A stretch of DNA of 64,000 bases from Aquimarina sp. U1-2 (GCF_017897595.1 NZ_JAGKIK010000013.1:43111-107110); one strand, 5' to 3'; counted from the first letter of the stretch, positions 28,619 to 37,451 are shown. Numbers and translations are program-made. Notes: generated by a model from the letters alone, not told the origin.

Positions 28619-28626
28619 CAAATGTA
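28619..28626 (-). promoter_or_regulatory. Possible aroC -7 promoter element
   Basis: On the minus strand the sequence reads TACATTTG, a full match to TAnnTTTG, placed to start transcription near 28612, ten bases before the aroC ATG. No good -33 element is seen at the right distance. Confidence 0.3.
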
Positions 28627-28804
28627 ATTGTTCCAATCCAAAAAGATCATAGAAAAATGTATATTATTACGCTACTAATCCATTGTAGATTTTGAAAGAA
28701 CGAGTAACGTAAAGCGTCAATTCGAAATAGATAACAATCTTATCATATTAACTTAACAAATTTTTTAAAATTGAATAGTTTATTTGTAAGGCCAAGTATC
28801 ATCT

Positions 28805-29647
28805 ATGAAAAAGAGAATTGTCGATCTTGTGGTTATATCAGATGTTCATTTAGGAACTTATGGTTGTCAAGCCAAAGAACTACTTCAATACCTAAATAGT
28901 ATTAAACCGAAAAAAATTATCTTAAACGGCGATATTATTGACATTTGGCAATTCAGGAAACGTTATTTTCCCAAATCACATTTAAAAGTGATCAAAAAGA
29001 TCATATCTTTTGCTGCTAAAGGTACCGAAGTTATTTACATCACTGGAAACCATGATGAAATGCTTAGAAAATTTAGTGATACCCAAATTGGGGATTTTAA
29101 ATTGGTAGACAAACTGGTTCTGAAGCTTGACGGAAAAAAGGCGTGGTTTTTTCATGGTGATGTTTTTGATGCTTCTATTCAAAATGCAAAATGGCTTGCA
29201 AAATTAGGTGGATGGGGATATGATATGCTTATTGTATGTAATCAAGTTATGAATTGGGTTCTCATACGTTTGGGTAAAGAAAAATTTTCATTGTCAAAAA
29301 CTATAAAAAATAGCGTAAAAAAAGCTGTAAAATACATTAGTGATTTTGAAGACGTTGCTGCAGAGTTGGCTATTGAAAATAACTATCAATATGTAGTTTG
29401 CGGACATATACACCAACCACAAATGCGAAAGTTTACTAGTAAAAAGGGATCATGCGTTTACCTAAATTCTGGTGATTGGATCGAAAATTTAACTTCGTTA
29501 GAGTATCATGACAAAAAGTGGAAATTAGTTCATTATCAAGAAGAACAGTTTGCCACGAAAACAGATGTACAAGATGATTTGAAGGATATAGATCATCTAG
29601 AATCAGAAATACTAGTAGCTACCATTCAACAAATAGTAAAAGATTAA
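28805..29647 (+). CDS. UDP-2,3-diacylglucosamine diphosphatase-like metallophosphoesterase (LpxH family)
   Basis: A 280-aa calcineurin-like phosphoesterase. The metal-binding blocks are in order: ISDVHLG (residues 12-18), NGDIIDIW, GNHDEM, and GHIHQPQ near residue 200. This arrangement is the LpxH-type family that cleaves UDP-2,3-diacylglucosamine to lipid X in lipid A synthesis, on the cytoplasmic face of the inner membrane. Bacteroidota commonly have this longer form with a helical insertion (about 140-180). Its stop codon overlaps the stop of the convergent flavoprotein gene by four bases. A different phosphoesterase substrate cannot be ruled out. Confidence 0.8.
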   Translation: MKKRIVDLVVISDVHLGTYGCQAKELLQYLNSIKPKKIILNGDIIDIWQFRKRYFPKSHLKVIKKIISFAAKGTEVIYITGNHDEMLRKFSDTQIGDFKLVDKLVLKLDGKKAWFFHGDVFDASIQNAKWLAKLGGWGYDMLIVCNQVMNWVLIRLGKEKFSLSKTIKNSVKKAVKYISDFEDVAAELAIENNYQYVVCGHIHQPQMRKFTSKKGSCVYLNSGDWIENLTSLEYHDKKWKLVHYQEEQFATKTDVQDDLKDIDHLESEILVATIQQIVKD

Positions 29648-32583
29648 TGTTGTTCTGTTTCATCGCATAGCGCATTTCTAAGAATACTGGCAGGATGCAA
29701 CGCCTGGCGTTTGGTTCCGTCCCAAATTTGATGCCTGCAACTGGTTCCTACAGCAGCAATCAAAGTGTCGTAGCTTGCTTTTCGAACAGCCGGGAATAAG
29801 GTTTGCTCCCCCACTTTCATACTAAGGTCATAATGCTCTTTTTCATAACCAAATGATCCTGCCATACCGCAGCAACCCGAGGGAATAATGGTAACTTTAA
29901 AATTATCGGGGAGATTTAATATCGTAAAACTATGATGTATGTTAGAAAGTACCTTTTGATGACAGTGACCATGCAATTTTATAGTAGCAGCTTTCGTGGT
30001 AAACTGATTAGACGTTATGACACCTCTAGAAATCTCAGAAGAAATAAATTCGTCTAGCATGAAGGTGTTTTTTGCTAATGATATAGCAAGTTCCTTATGA
30101 TCTGAAAGTCTTGAATACTCATCTCTAAAAGTTAAAATAGCTGAAGGCTCAAGACCAATAAGCGGACTTTCATTTGTAACTATATCTGAAAAAATAGTAA
30201 CATTATGATTTGCTATTTGCTTGGCTTGCTCTAGCAAACCTTTAGATATAAAAGATCTACCGCTTTCTTTATGATGCACTACGCGAACTTCATAATTTAA
30301 CTTTGTTAATAGTGTAATAGCATCAATTCCTATACCAGTATCCAAATGATTAGTGAACTCATCTATAAAAAAGTAAATACTTCGAATCGGTCTTTTTGGT
30401 TGTATGCTTTCGAGGTTTTTGCTACACCAGGTTTCTAAAGATTGCTTGCTTAAACGAGGGAGAGTTCTATGTTTGGATATCGAAAAAACCGTTTTAATAA
30501 GGCTAGAAGTGAGTTTATTCCCAAGCATAAAGTTGGTAAGGCTTACTGCATTTCTTCCCAGCTCGTTTAATTTTGTATTGTAGGCAAAGAGTTTTGTTCT
30601 TAATGAAACTCCGTTTTCTTTTTGATATTGATACTCAAACTCTGCTTTTAATGAGGCTACATCTACTGTAGAAGGACATTCACTAGCACATCCCTTACAA
30701 CTAAGACAAAGATCAAAAACTTCTTTAAGCTCTTTATGATTAAACTTATTTATTTTATCACTAGTGGTTAAGAACTCGCGCAATGCATTTGCTCTACCTC
30801 TTGTAGTATCTTTTTCTTGTTTGGTGACTCTATAACTAGGGCACATGGTACCCCCGGCTTCTACTGATTTTCGGCAATCTCCACTCCCGTTACATTTTTC
30901 GGCAGCTCGAAGAATTCCTAAAGAATCGGTAAAATCGAAAAGAGTAGTAATTTCAGGTTCTTTGCGATCTATCTCATAGCGCAGTTTTTGATCCATAGGA
31001 AAGGCATCTACAATTTTACCTGGATTTAAAATACATTGGGGGTCAAAAGTGTTTTTAAGACGTTTGAGAATTTCATAATTTTTTTCTCCGATCATTAGCG
31101 GAATGTAACGGGCTCGAACGATACCATCCCCATGTTCGCCACTCATAGAACCACGGTATTTTTTAACTAAAGCAGCAACATCATCGGTAATTTTCTTAAA
31201 AAGCACTACATCTTCATTCTTTTTCAGATTTAAAATAGGCCGAAGATGAATTTCTCCGGCTCCGGCATGGGCATAATATACCGATTGTTGTTGATGTTTT
31301 TCCATCAAAACGGTAAACTCGGCAATATAATCAGCCAAATCAGATATAGCCACCGCTGTATCTTCGATACAAGCCACTGCTTTCTTGTCACCCACAATGT
31401 TTCCTAATAAACCTAAGCCTGCTTTGCGCAGTTCTAACGCTTGATTGATCTCTTTATGTTGCAGTATCGGGTTTGCATAACTAGAAGTAAAATTATTCAA
31501 TGTTTCTAATACTTCATGTTGCTGATGCTTAAGTTCCTTAATCGTATCACTTCGCAACTCTAATAGCAGAATAGCCATAGGATCATCAACAATAAAGAAG
31601 CGATTTTTAGCCTGCTCCAAATTATTTTTGGTACAATCTAATATGGTTTTATCCATCATTTCGCAAGTGAACAAATTATGCTTCATCAAAGGTGCAACAG
31701 CATTCATACAATCATCGATAGTAGCAAAATGTGCTGCAATCATGAGAGTTTCTGTAGGAGGTAATTCGTCTAATTGTACTGTAATTTGCGTTGTAAATGC
31801 CAAGGTTCCTTCGCTACCCGTTAATAACTTGCACATATTGAAAGGTTCACTATTAGTAGCAAACACTTCATTATCAATTAATTCATCAATGGCATATCCC
31901 GTGTTACGACGATGTATTTCTGGTTTTGGAAAACTATCCAGGATATGTTGTTGTACTTCTTCTGAAGAAAATTCATTAGCTATGTATTGATAGATTTTAC
32001 CTTCGAGTGTAGGCAGTGCTTTCTTTTTATGAAACGCTGTTGCAGAAATTTCAGAAAAAACGACATCACTTCCGTCAGACAAAATAGTATGTAGTTCTAA
32101 AACTTTGTCTCGAGTGACCCCATATTGTATCGATGTTGTTCCGCTACTATTATTACCTACCATACCACCAATCATACATCGATTAGAAGTAGATGTGTTA
32201 GGACCAAAAAACAGACCATAAGGTTTTACATATCGATTAAGATCATCGCGAATAACTCCAGGTTGTACAACAGCCGTCTTTTTTTCTGGATCTACTGCAA
32301 GAATTTTAGTAAAATATCTCGATACGTCGACTACAATACCATCACCTACACACTGACCAGCAAGCGAAGTCCCGGCAGTTCTTGGGATGAGACCTATAGT
32401 ATTTTCAGAAGCGAATTTTATCAATATTTTAACATCCTGATCAGATTTGGGAAATGCGACAGCCAAGGGTATGCTGCGATATACAGAAGCATCTGTGGCA
32501 TATAAAGCCTTACTAAGATCATCATAACAAAGTTCTCCTTCTAGTTGTTGATTTAGTATTTCTAATGCTTTTCTATTCTTCAT
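29644..32583 (-). CDS. D-lactate dehydrogenase-type FAD/Fe-S oxidoreductase
   Basis: A 979-aa fusion like E. coli YdiJ. The N-terminal FAD-binding part includes LIPRTAGTSLAGQCVGDGIVVD and MIGGMVGNNSSGTTSIQYG, the middle is the FAD-linked oxidase C domain (HAGAGEIHLRP, GEHGDGIVRARY). Two ferredoxin-like clusters follow: CNGSGDCRKS...CPSYR and CLSCKGCASECP. The C-terminus has CCG-type cysteine motifs (GHCHQK, GCCGMAG). It likely oxidises D-lactate, D-2-hydroxyglutarate or a related 2-hydroxyacid and passes electrons to the quinone pool. The exact hydroxyacid is unknown. Lone gene. Confidence 0.88.
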   Translation of the reverse strand: MKNRKALEILNQQLEGELCYDDLSKALYATDASVYRSIPLAVAFPKSDQDVKILIKFASENTIGLIPRTAGTSLAGQCVGDGIVVDVSRYFTKILAVDPEKKTAVVQPGVIRDDLNRYVKPYGLFFGPNTSTSNRCMIGGMVGNNSSGTTSIQYGVTRDKVLELHTILSDGSDVVFSEISATAFHKKKALPTLEGKIYQYIANEFSSEEVQQHILDSFPKPEIHRRNTGYAIDELIDNEVFATNSEPFNMCKLLTGSEGTLAFTTQITVQLDELPPTETLMIAAHFATIDDCMNAVAPLMKHNLFTCEMMDKTILDCTKNNLEQAKNRFFIVDDPMAILLLELRSDTIKELKHQQHEVLETLNNFTSSYANPILQHKEINQALELRKAGLGLLGNIVGDKKAVACIEDTAVAISDLADYIAEFTVLMEKHQQQSVYYAHAGAGEIHLRPILNLKKNEDVVLFKKITDDVAALVKKYRGSMSGEHGDGIVRARYIPLMIGEKNYEILKRLKNTFDPQCILNPGKIVDAFPMDQKLRYEIDRKEPEITTLFDFTDSLGILRAAEKCNGSGDCRKSVEAGGTMCPSYRVTKQEKDTTRGRANALREFLTTSDKINKFNHKELKEVFDLCLSCKGCASECPSTVDVASLKAEFEYQYQKENGVSLRTKLFAYNTKLNELGRNAVSLTNFMLGNKLTSSLIKTVFSISKHRTLPRLSKQSLETWCSKNLESIQPKRPIRSIYFFIDEFTNHLDTGIGIDAITLLTKLNYEVRVVHHKESGRSFISKGLLEQAKQIANHNVTIFSDIVTNESPLIGLEPSAILTFRDEYSRLSDHKELAISLAKNTFMLDEFISSEISRGVITSNQFTTKAATIKLHGHCHQKVLSNIHHSFTILNLPDNFKVTIIPSGCCGMAGSFGYEKEHYDLSMKVGEQTLFPAVRKASYDTLIAAVGTSCRHQIWDGTKRQALHPASILRNALCDETEQH

Positions 32584-32755
32584 GATTTTATCGTGTTACA
32601 GTACCATCCTATGAAACTTGTCGCTTAAAAATGAGTATCAAAACAAATAAAGCGATCTGTTCCTGCCACACCTTCCCCACTGTAGGATTGCTAATTTATA
32701 CTCAACTTAATGTCAAAATATACCGACACGTTGTCAAAACTAGTAATTTTACAAT

Positions 32756-32832
32756 GAATTGGTTTAAACTTTTTTGATTTAGGTGCAAAAACGGCATTTT
32801 TTTAGCAAATTGAAAAAAGTTTAAACCAGTTC
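32756..32832. repeat. Dispersed imperfect-hairpin element, copy B
   Basis: A 77-bp element with near-perfect inverted arms of about 25 bases: GGTTTAAACTTTTTTGATTT on the left and AAATTGAAAAAAGTTTAAACC on the right with outer GAA/TTC. The loop is GCAAAAACGGCATTTTTTTAGC-like. Its reverse complement aligns along its whole length with copy A at 21563-21675. It sits in the 327-bp gap between two divergent genes, together with no other recognisable feature. Confidence 0.65.
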
Positions 32833-32910
32833 AATATATTATCTTGTATAACGTATACAATAATTAGGATTGTGAAAATTTTGTTTTATTAATTAAAAAT
32901 ACTGTAAAAT

Positions 32911-33723
32911 ATGAAAATAGCTACTACTGATTTGTTTCAGGAATTATGGAAGCAATATGTAAAAAAGACACCCTCTGCCTTAAAGGTAAAAAAGATGTTT
33001 GAAGAAAAAGGAGAAACTGTACAAAACGACCATATTGCCATACGTACCTTTAATGATCCAAGAGTAGGTATTGATGTTCTCGCTCAACCTTTTTTGGCCA
33101 TAGGTTATGTACCAAAAGGCGAATATCATTTTAAAAAAAAGAAACTGTACGCGAAACATTTTGAACATCAAACGGATGCTTATGCACCAAAAATTTTCAT
33201 TAGTGAATTACTAGTTGAAAAATTTTCTGAAGAACTTCAAAAACACGTTCATTTGATTTTGGATGAAGTCGATCCTCAACTATTTGAGGATGAGAAGCTG
33301 ATTTTAAAAGGTCGCGTTTGGGCAACTCCTTCACTTCAGGTATATGAAAAACTTTTACAGGAATCTGAGTATGCCGCCTGGATGTATGTTAACGGTTTTT
33401 GTTCTAATCATTTTACCATAAACATTAATTCTTTAAAGTCATTCAAATCGCTACAAGAAGTAAATGATTTCTTGAAGTCGAATGATTTTAAAATGAATTC
33501 TTCTGGTGGTGAAATAAAAGGGAGTCCGTCTTTACTTTTAGAGCAATCGAGTATTTTGGCTGATACCGTGACTGTAAAATTCAAAGAAAGTGTTAAAGAA
33601 ATCACCTCATGTTATTATGAATTTGCGTTTCGTTACAAAAAACCGGATGGTACTCTTTTTAATGGGTTTATAGCCGATTCAGCCGATAAAATATTCGAAA
33701 GTACAGATATGAAATCACGATAG
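32911..33723 (+). CDS. DUF1338 family (2-oxoadipate dioxygenase/decarboxylase-like) protein
   Basis: A 270-aa DUF1338 protein. Characterised relatives (HglS of Pseudomonas, plant FLO7) are non-haem iron enzymes that turn 2-oxoadipate into D-2-hydroxyglutarate in lysine breakdown. The expected metal triad seems present: His41 in DHIAIRTF, His167 in CSNHFTIN and Glu237 in YYEFAFRY, with Arg45 likely binding substrate. A divergent 2-hydroxyacid dehydrogenase-type flavoprotein lies across the 327-bp gap; the product D-2-hydroxyglutarate would suit it, a suggestive but unproven link. This protein is shorter than HglS (about 460 aa). Confidence 0.85.
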   Translation: MKIATTDLFQELWKQYVKKTPSALKVKKMFEEKGETVQNDHIAIRTFNDPRVGIDVLAQPFLAIGYVPKGEYHFKKKKLYAKHFEHQTDAYAPKIFISELLVEKFSEELQKHVHLILDEVDPQLFEDEKLILKGRVWATPSLQVYEKLLQESEYAAWMYVNGFCSNHFTININSLKSFKSLQEVNDFLKSNDFKMNSSGGEIKGSPSLLLEQSSILADTVTVKFKESVKEITSCYYEFAFRYKKPDGTLFNGFIADSADKIFESTDMKSR

Positions 33724-33825
33724 AAGAATAGAATATTAACAAAAATTTAAGATTGCAATTGGCATAATACAACATTTGTCACGTTATATTCGACGCGTTT
33801 AAACAACGAAACCAAATTTATTATT

Positions 33826-34332
33826 ATGAAAAAACAAATTTTAATTATTGTAGTTTTCTTTATTGCGTTTACAGGGATTACAGAAGCACAAGAAAGTTTG
33901 TCTAAGAATGCAATTGGTCTTAGATTAGGTGATAAAGACGATACGGGACTTGGTCTAGAAGCAACTTATCAACGTATGGTAAGTAGCGACAACCGTATCG
34001 AATTAGATTTTGGATGGCGCAGTGAAGATGAAGGAGGCTTAGATTTTGATCTTTATAAACTGACGGGATTATATCACTGGGTATTCGGGATTAATAAAGG
34101 GCTATATTGGTATGTAGGTCCAGGTGCCTCATTAAGATATCTTACTTTTGATTCTGACTTTACTGAAAGCGACAGCGAGTTTGATCTTTTTATAGCAGGT
34201 ACTGTAGGAATTGAGTATAACTTTGCCATCCCTCTGCAGTTATCTTTTGATATTCGACCAGAATTTGGTGTTACTGATAATACTGATGATCTTGAAATTG
34301 ACTGGGGATTATCTGTTAGATATAAGTTCTAA
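33826..34332 (+). CDS. Small outer-membrane beta-barrel protein
   Basis: A 168-aa protein with a Sec signal peptide (MKKQILIIVVFFIAFTGITEAQ) followed by alternating amphipathic strands (AIGLRLGDKDDTG, RIELDFGWR, YHWVFGINKGLYWYVGPGASLRY) and ending in aromatic SVRYKF, the typical C-terminal strand of outer-membrane barrels. Eight strands would fit. No ligand or function is visible. It has a short gap behind the DUF1338 gene and converges with bshA. Confidence 0.75.
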   Translation: MKKQILIIVVFFIAFTGITEAQESLSKNAIGLRLGDKDDTGLGLEATYQRMVSSDNRIELDFGWRSEDEGGLDFDLYKLTGLYHWVFGINKGLYWYVGPGASLRYLTFDSDFTESDSEFDLFIAGTVGIEYNFAIPLQLSFDIRPEFGVTDNTDDLEIDWGLSVRYKF

Positions 34333-34371
34333 GTAAGTTAGACACTCTTTTTTAGATATATAGAATCGTTC

Positions 34372-35499
34372 CTAAGTTATTGCTAACGCACTTTCGTATA
34401 AAGCAATATATTTAGGAACGATTACATTTACATCAAATTTTTGTGCCTCGTGATACGCATTTTGTTTGAATTTTTCCAGTGTGTAGTCATCCTTAAGGAT
34501 CTCGATTGCATTTTTAGACATATCGTCAATATCGCCTACTTCACTTAAAAATCCAGAGATTCCGTGATTGTTTACTTCAGGAATTCCACCGGCATTGCTC
34601 GATATAACAGGAACTTTATTGACCATGGCTTCGAGAGCAGCTAAACCAAAGCTTTCTCTTTCTGAAGGAAGTAAAAATAAATCTGAAAAACATAGGATTT
34701 TATCGACTTCATTACTATTTCCGAAGAAAATAACTTTATCCTTTATCCCCAATTCTTTACATTTTTCTTCAGCCGGTTTGCGCTCTGGCCCCTCTCCTAT
34801 CATTAATAACTTAGCCGGCATTCTTTTTTGTATCGTATCGAAAATAGCAATAATGTCTTGTATTCGTTTCACCGCTCTAAAATTGCTAATATGTGTTACG
34901 ATACGTTCTTCTGGTGTGGCCATAAGCTCTCTCTGACAATCGGTAAAATCAGTTTTTTGATGACTTACATCTATAAAATTGGGAACTACCTGTATCTCTT
35001 TTCGAATTCGGAATAATCGTAAGGTGTCTTCTTTCAAATTTTGAGACACTGAGGTTACAATATCACTATTATTAATACTAAAGGTTACTGCCGGTTTGTA
35101 ATAAGGGTGATTCCCCACTAAAGTGATATCGGTACCATGAAGTGTGGTCACCATAGGAATATGTATTCCCTCTTCTTCTAACATTTTTTTTGCCATATAT
35201 CCTGCATATGCATGCGGGATGGCATAGTGTACATGCAATACGTCTATCTTATATTTTTTAATCATACCTACTAGCTTGCTCGACAAGGCAAGTTCATATG
35301 GCTGATAAAGAAACAAAGGATACGTAGGAACGTTTACTTCATGAAAATGAATATTGGGATTCAACAAGTCTAGTCGAACCGGTTGTTTGTATGTTATAAA
35401 ATGTACTTCATGATCTAATTTGGCGAGAGCAATCCCGAGTTCGGTGGCGACTACACCACTACCCCCAAAAGTAGGGTAACAAACAATAGCAATTTTCAT
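34372..35499 (-). CDS. bshA: N-acetyl-alpha-D-glucosaminyl L-malate synthase (bacillithiol)
   Basis: A 375-aa GT4 glycosyltransferase that joins UDP-GlcNAc and L-malate, the first step of bacillithiol synthesis. The start MKIAIVCYPTFGGSGVVATE is specific to BshA, with HVHYAIPHAYAGYMAK, GTDITLVG and a C-terminal nucleotide-binding block (LLPSERESFGLAALEAM then SNAGGIPEV). Bacillithiol is the main low-molecular-weight thiol of many Flavobacteriaceae. It is a lone gene here; bshB and bshC are not in the window. Confidence 0.94.
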   Translation of the reverse strand: MKIAIVCYPTFGGSGVVATELGIALAKLDHEVHFITYKQPVRLDLLNPNIHFHEVNVPTYPLFLYQPYELALSSKLVGMIKKYKIDVLHVHYAIPHAYAGYMAKKMLEEEGIHIPMVTTLHGTDITLVGNHPYYKPAVTFSINNSDIVTSVSQNLKEDTLRLFRIRKEIQVVPNFIDVSHQKTDFTDCQRELMATPEERIVTHISNFRAVKRIQDIIAIFDTIQKRMPAKLLMIGEGPERKPAEEKCKELGIKDKVIFFGNSNEVDKILCFSDLFLLPSERESFGLAALEAMVNKVPVISSNAGGIPEVNNHGISGFLSEVGDIDDMSKNAIEILKDDYTLEKFKQNAYHEAQKFDVNVIVPKYIALYESALAIT

Positions 35500-35541
35500 G
35501 ATATTCGTTTTCTTTTGGGCACAAGGTACAAGAAAATTGAG

Positions 35542-35580
35542 AGTAAAATTTGATGGGGTTTAAACTTTTTTATCAAATTA
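35542..35580. repeat. Hairpin carrying the GGTTTAAACTTTTTT core
   Basis: AATTTGAT and ATCAAATT flank GGGGTTTAAACTTTTTT, so this is a small palindrome that also carries the core of the dispersed element found at 21563 and 32756. It lies between the start of bshA and the 3' end of rnpB. It may be a partial copy; one arm is missing. Confidence 0.4.
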
Positions 35581-35609
35581 GTAAGTCTACACTATCTATC
35601 TATTTAAAA

Positions 35610-35914
35610 AAGCAGATCATAAGCCGGATTCTGTTTCCTGAGATACCACGATTTCAAGACCCTTATCATTTATCTAGGTTAGCAATTACTTACTAGCTCT
35701 AACCGCCTACCCTCCAACATTGGGCGCGCAACCCTCTAAAGCTGGTTTACATGGCGTTGCACCGTATAGAGTTTACCTGGTTTCACTACAGCATTACCTG
35801 TACATACTTTCTGTTGCACTTGTCCTCGTCTTGCGACGGACGGGCGTTACCCGCTATACTGCGCTACGGTGTCCGGACTTTCCTCGACCAAAGCCGCGAT
35901 AAGGTGATCTGCTT
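35610..35914 (-). ncRNA. rnpB: RNase P RNA, class A
   Basis: On the minus strand the sequence holds the diagnostic GAGGAAAGTCCGGACACC block (plus-strand 35866-35884 region) and the 3' AACAGAATCCGGCTTA segment. The ends AAGCAGATC (5') and GATCTGCTT (3') pair as helix P1 and define the boundaries. About 305 nt, in the normal range. It is the catalytic subunit that matures tRNA 5' ends. A run of U follows the 3' end and suits a terminator. The boundaries may be off by a few bases. Confidence 0.93.
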
Positions 35915-35918
35915 GGTG

Positions 35919-35926
35919 TAAAAGTA
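35919..35926 (-). promoter_or_regulatory. Likely rnpB -7 promoter element
   Basis: Minus-strand TACTTTTA, one base from TAnnTTTG, lies five bases before the 5' end of RNase P RNA, the expected distance. The -33 region is not clear. Confidence 0.35.
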
Positions 35927-35986
35927 TTATAATAATTGTATTAGATGATTAGACTTGCCATATTTTAACAGATAATGTAGACAACA

Positions 35987-36018
35987 TTGTAAAAACACTT
36001 ATTTTATCTATACTTTTG
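35987..36018 (+). promoter_or_regulatory. Probable promoter of the XRE remnant / toxin-antitoxin islet
   Basis: TTG at 35987-35989, a 21-base spacer and TACTTTTG at 36011-36018 (full TAnnTTTG match). It points toward the broken regulator at 36064 and the antitoxin at 36305. Confidence 0.4.
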
Positions 36019-36063
36019 TAGTAGTATTATTTTATAATATTATAGTTTTATGATAAAATTATC

Positions 36064-36225
36064 ATGAAAGCATTTGGTGAAAGATTATCTAGTAATCAAA
36101 ATGAAAAAAAGTTTTCTTAAGAAGAATTGGGGAAAATGATCAGTATGGATAAGAAGATTGTCTCCCGGTATGAGAACAATAAAACAGTACCTGTAGCTAC
36201 TACCGTTCACTATAAGATAAATTAA
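36064..36225 (+). pseudogene. Broken XRE-type helix-turn-helix regulator
   Basis: From the ATG at 36064 the frame reads MKAFGERLSSNQNEKKFS, then a TAA at 36118-36120, then EELGKMISMDKKIVSRYENN and KTVPVATT to a TAA at 36223-36225. Read through, it is a classic XRE helix-turn-helix (the usual wording at the stop is FSQEELG, so CAA has become TAA). One point mutation explains the break. The remnant is also short, 53 codons. It probably once repressed the downstream toxin-antitoxin genes or a lost neighbour. Confidence 0.65.
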
Positions 36226-36304
36226 GCTTTGTTGCTTACTATAAATACTTTTTTAAAGGATTTTAAAACCAAAAGAGCTTACGCTTCTTAAAAATTTAAA
36301 AATT

Positions 36305-36562
36305 ATGGATTTACAATATATATCAGATAGCAATGGGACACCGAAAAGTGTAATTATACCCATAGAAGACTGGAATAGAATTAAAGAAAAATATAGGGGT
36401 TTAGAAAAAGATTTACAGCAAGATGTCTATATCCTTTCTGACACGCAGGAAAAAGCTATTGACAAGGCCTTAGAATCGGTTAAAAAAGATGGAGGAATGT
36501 CCCACGAAGAAGTAATGAAAGAGACCAGAAAACGATTTCCTCAACTATTCAAAAACAGGTAA
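36305..36562 (+). CDS. Antitoxin of a type II toxin-antitoxin pair
   Basis: An 85-aa hydrophilic protein. The N-terminus MDLQYISDSNGTPKSVIIPIEDWNRIKEKY has the layout of a Phd/YefM-like antitoxin DNA-binding half, and the C-terminus is charged and helical (KDGGMSHEEVMKETRKRFPQLF). Its stop overlaps the toxin start (TAATG at 36560-36564), so the two are translationally coupled. A broken XRE regulator lies just upstream. Target of DNA binding is presumed to be its own promoter. Confidence 0.75.
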   Translation: MDLQYISDSNGTPKSVIIPIEDWNRIKEKYRGLEKDLQQDVYILSDTQEKAIDKALESVKKDGGMSHEEVMKETRKRFPQLFKNR

Positions 36563-36852
36563 TGACAGCAATTATTTGGTCTAGCCAAGCCAGTTTGGAG
36601 TACTGGAACAATATCAATTACTTACTTGAAGAATGGACCATTAAAGATGCTGCTGCTTTTGTGGACAAAGTAGAAGAACTCATCGAGCAGGTAAAAACTG
36701 GCAACATTATCTTTAAACCCACTAATCGTGAAGATATCTATCATGTAGTGGTCGTAAAACAAATTACCCTGTTCTATGAAGTACAAGCCGATACCATTAC
36801 ATTGCTACGCTTTTGGAACAATTATCAAGACCCGCAAAAATTGACTTTTTAA
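36562..36852 (+). CDS. ParE/RelE-superfamily toxin
   Basis: A 96-aa toxin-like protein of the RelE/ParE fold. It has the family pattern SSQASLEYWNNINYLLEEWT, the long helix VDKVEELIEQVKTG, and a C-terminal sheet (DIYHVVVVKQITLFYEV then TITLLRFWNNYQDP). Conserved catalytic residues of RelE RNases are not obvious, so a ParE-like gyrase poison is the better guess. It overlaps the antitoxin stop by one base. Neighbouring DNA is repeat-rich and the module may be mobile. Confidence 0.78.
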   Translation: MTAIIWSSQASLEYWNNINYLLEEWTIKDAAAFVDKVEELIEQVKTGNIIFKPTNREDIYHVVVVKQITLFYEVQADTITLLRFWNNYQDPQKLTF

Positions 36853-36884
36853 AAAACAAAAACTGCAACCTATATCAATTATAT

Positions 36885-37040
36885 GTCGTGGCTGTTGTAA
36901 CTACATTTTTATCACTCTTACCTTGCCAAGCTGTACCGCCACTAGTTTTGAAAACTAGCGGTAGCCCATACTAGTGGCATCAGGGGGCAATGAAACAAAG
37001 CTCTGACAACTGGAACCAGCGGTAAAAACAAAACCACGAC
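36885..37040. repeat. Block of nested inverted repeats downstream of the toxin
   Basis: Outer arms GTCGTGG (36885-36891) and CCACGAC (37034-37040). Inside, ACCGC...CTAGTTTT-G-AAAACTAG...CGGT (36935-36962) forms a strong hairpin, and GCCACTAGT (36938-36946) pairs alternatively with ACTAGTGGC (36970-36978). The region is GC-richer than its surroundings. It resembles a recombination site or a small mobile-element remnant, with no coding capacity. Confidence 0.4.
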
Positions 37041-37451
37041 CTATTTCATAAATAGATTATGAATATTTCTATAATATTTCTTACTCTTGCCGCCCATTTT
37101 TGACGGCATCAGAAACATTCTGGCGCGAGCGAGGTGATAATGGCTTGAAAATTAGGGAGACTCTCACGCAGCATTTTCTTATTGGTCTCAAAAGTAGTTA
37201 GAACTATATACTTAACGTCAGATTAAAAAACTTCAGATACTTTAATTGATACTGGTATATTTTTACGCTATGTGTAAGATTATATCCATATTTTATATAT
37301 TAAGTGTTCATTTAACGATTTGATAGATGCTATTAAAACTGAATTATGCATTATAAAATCTATTACGGGTTAAAATACTATGTTGATAACTACCGTATAA
37401 AAAGAATACGACAGGATTTTAAGTTTAACTGCAATTTTTAACTTTGCTACA
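37041..37451. other. Intergenic region upstream of dnaX
   Basis: No gene is supported. It has a TGCCG/CGGCA hairpin (37088-37108), a GC-rich stretch around 37120-37140 and one copy of a dispersed motif at 37333-37362. TAACTTTG at 37439-37446 matches the -7 consensus but would start transcription at the dnaX ATG itself. Confidence 0.4.
37333..37362. repeat. Dispersed motif, copy 1
   Basis: Reads close to the consensus GAATTATnCATTwTAAAATC preceded by TTAAAAC. Related copies occur at 39314-39341 and 50406-50435 (looser). All are intergenic. Compare the findings. Confidence 0.4.

Noticed and set aside
35720..35902. 60-codon ORF on the plus strand
   Set aside because: It lies wholly inside the RNase P RNA gene and has no protein-like features.
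36885..37040. Integron attC site
   Set aside because: The inverted repeats are present, but the canonical GTTRRRY core site and a second cassette boundary were not found.
37439..37446. TAACTTTG as a dnaX promoter
   Set aside because: It would place the transcript start at the dnaX ATG, and no -33 element lies at the right distance.
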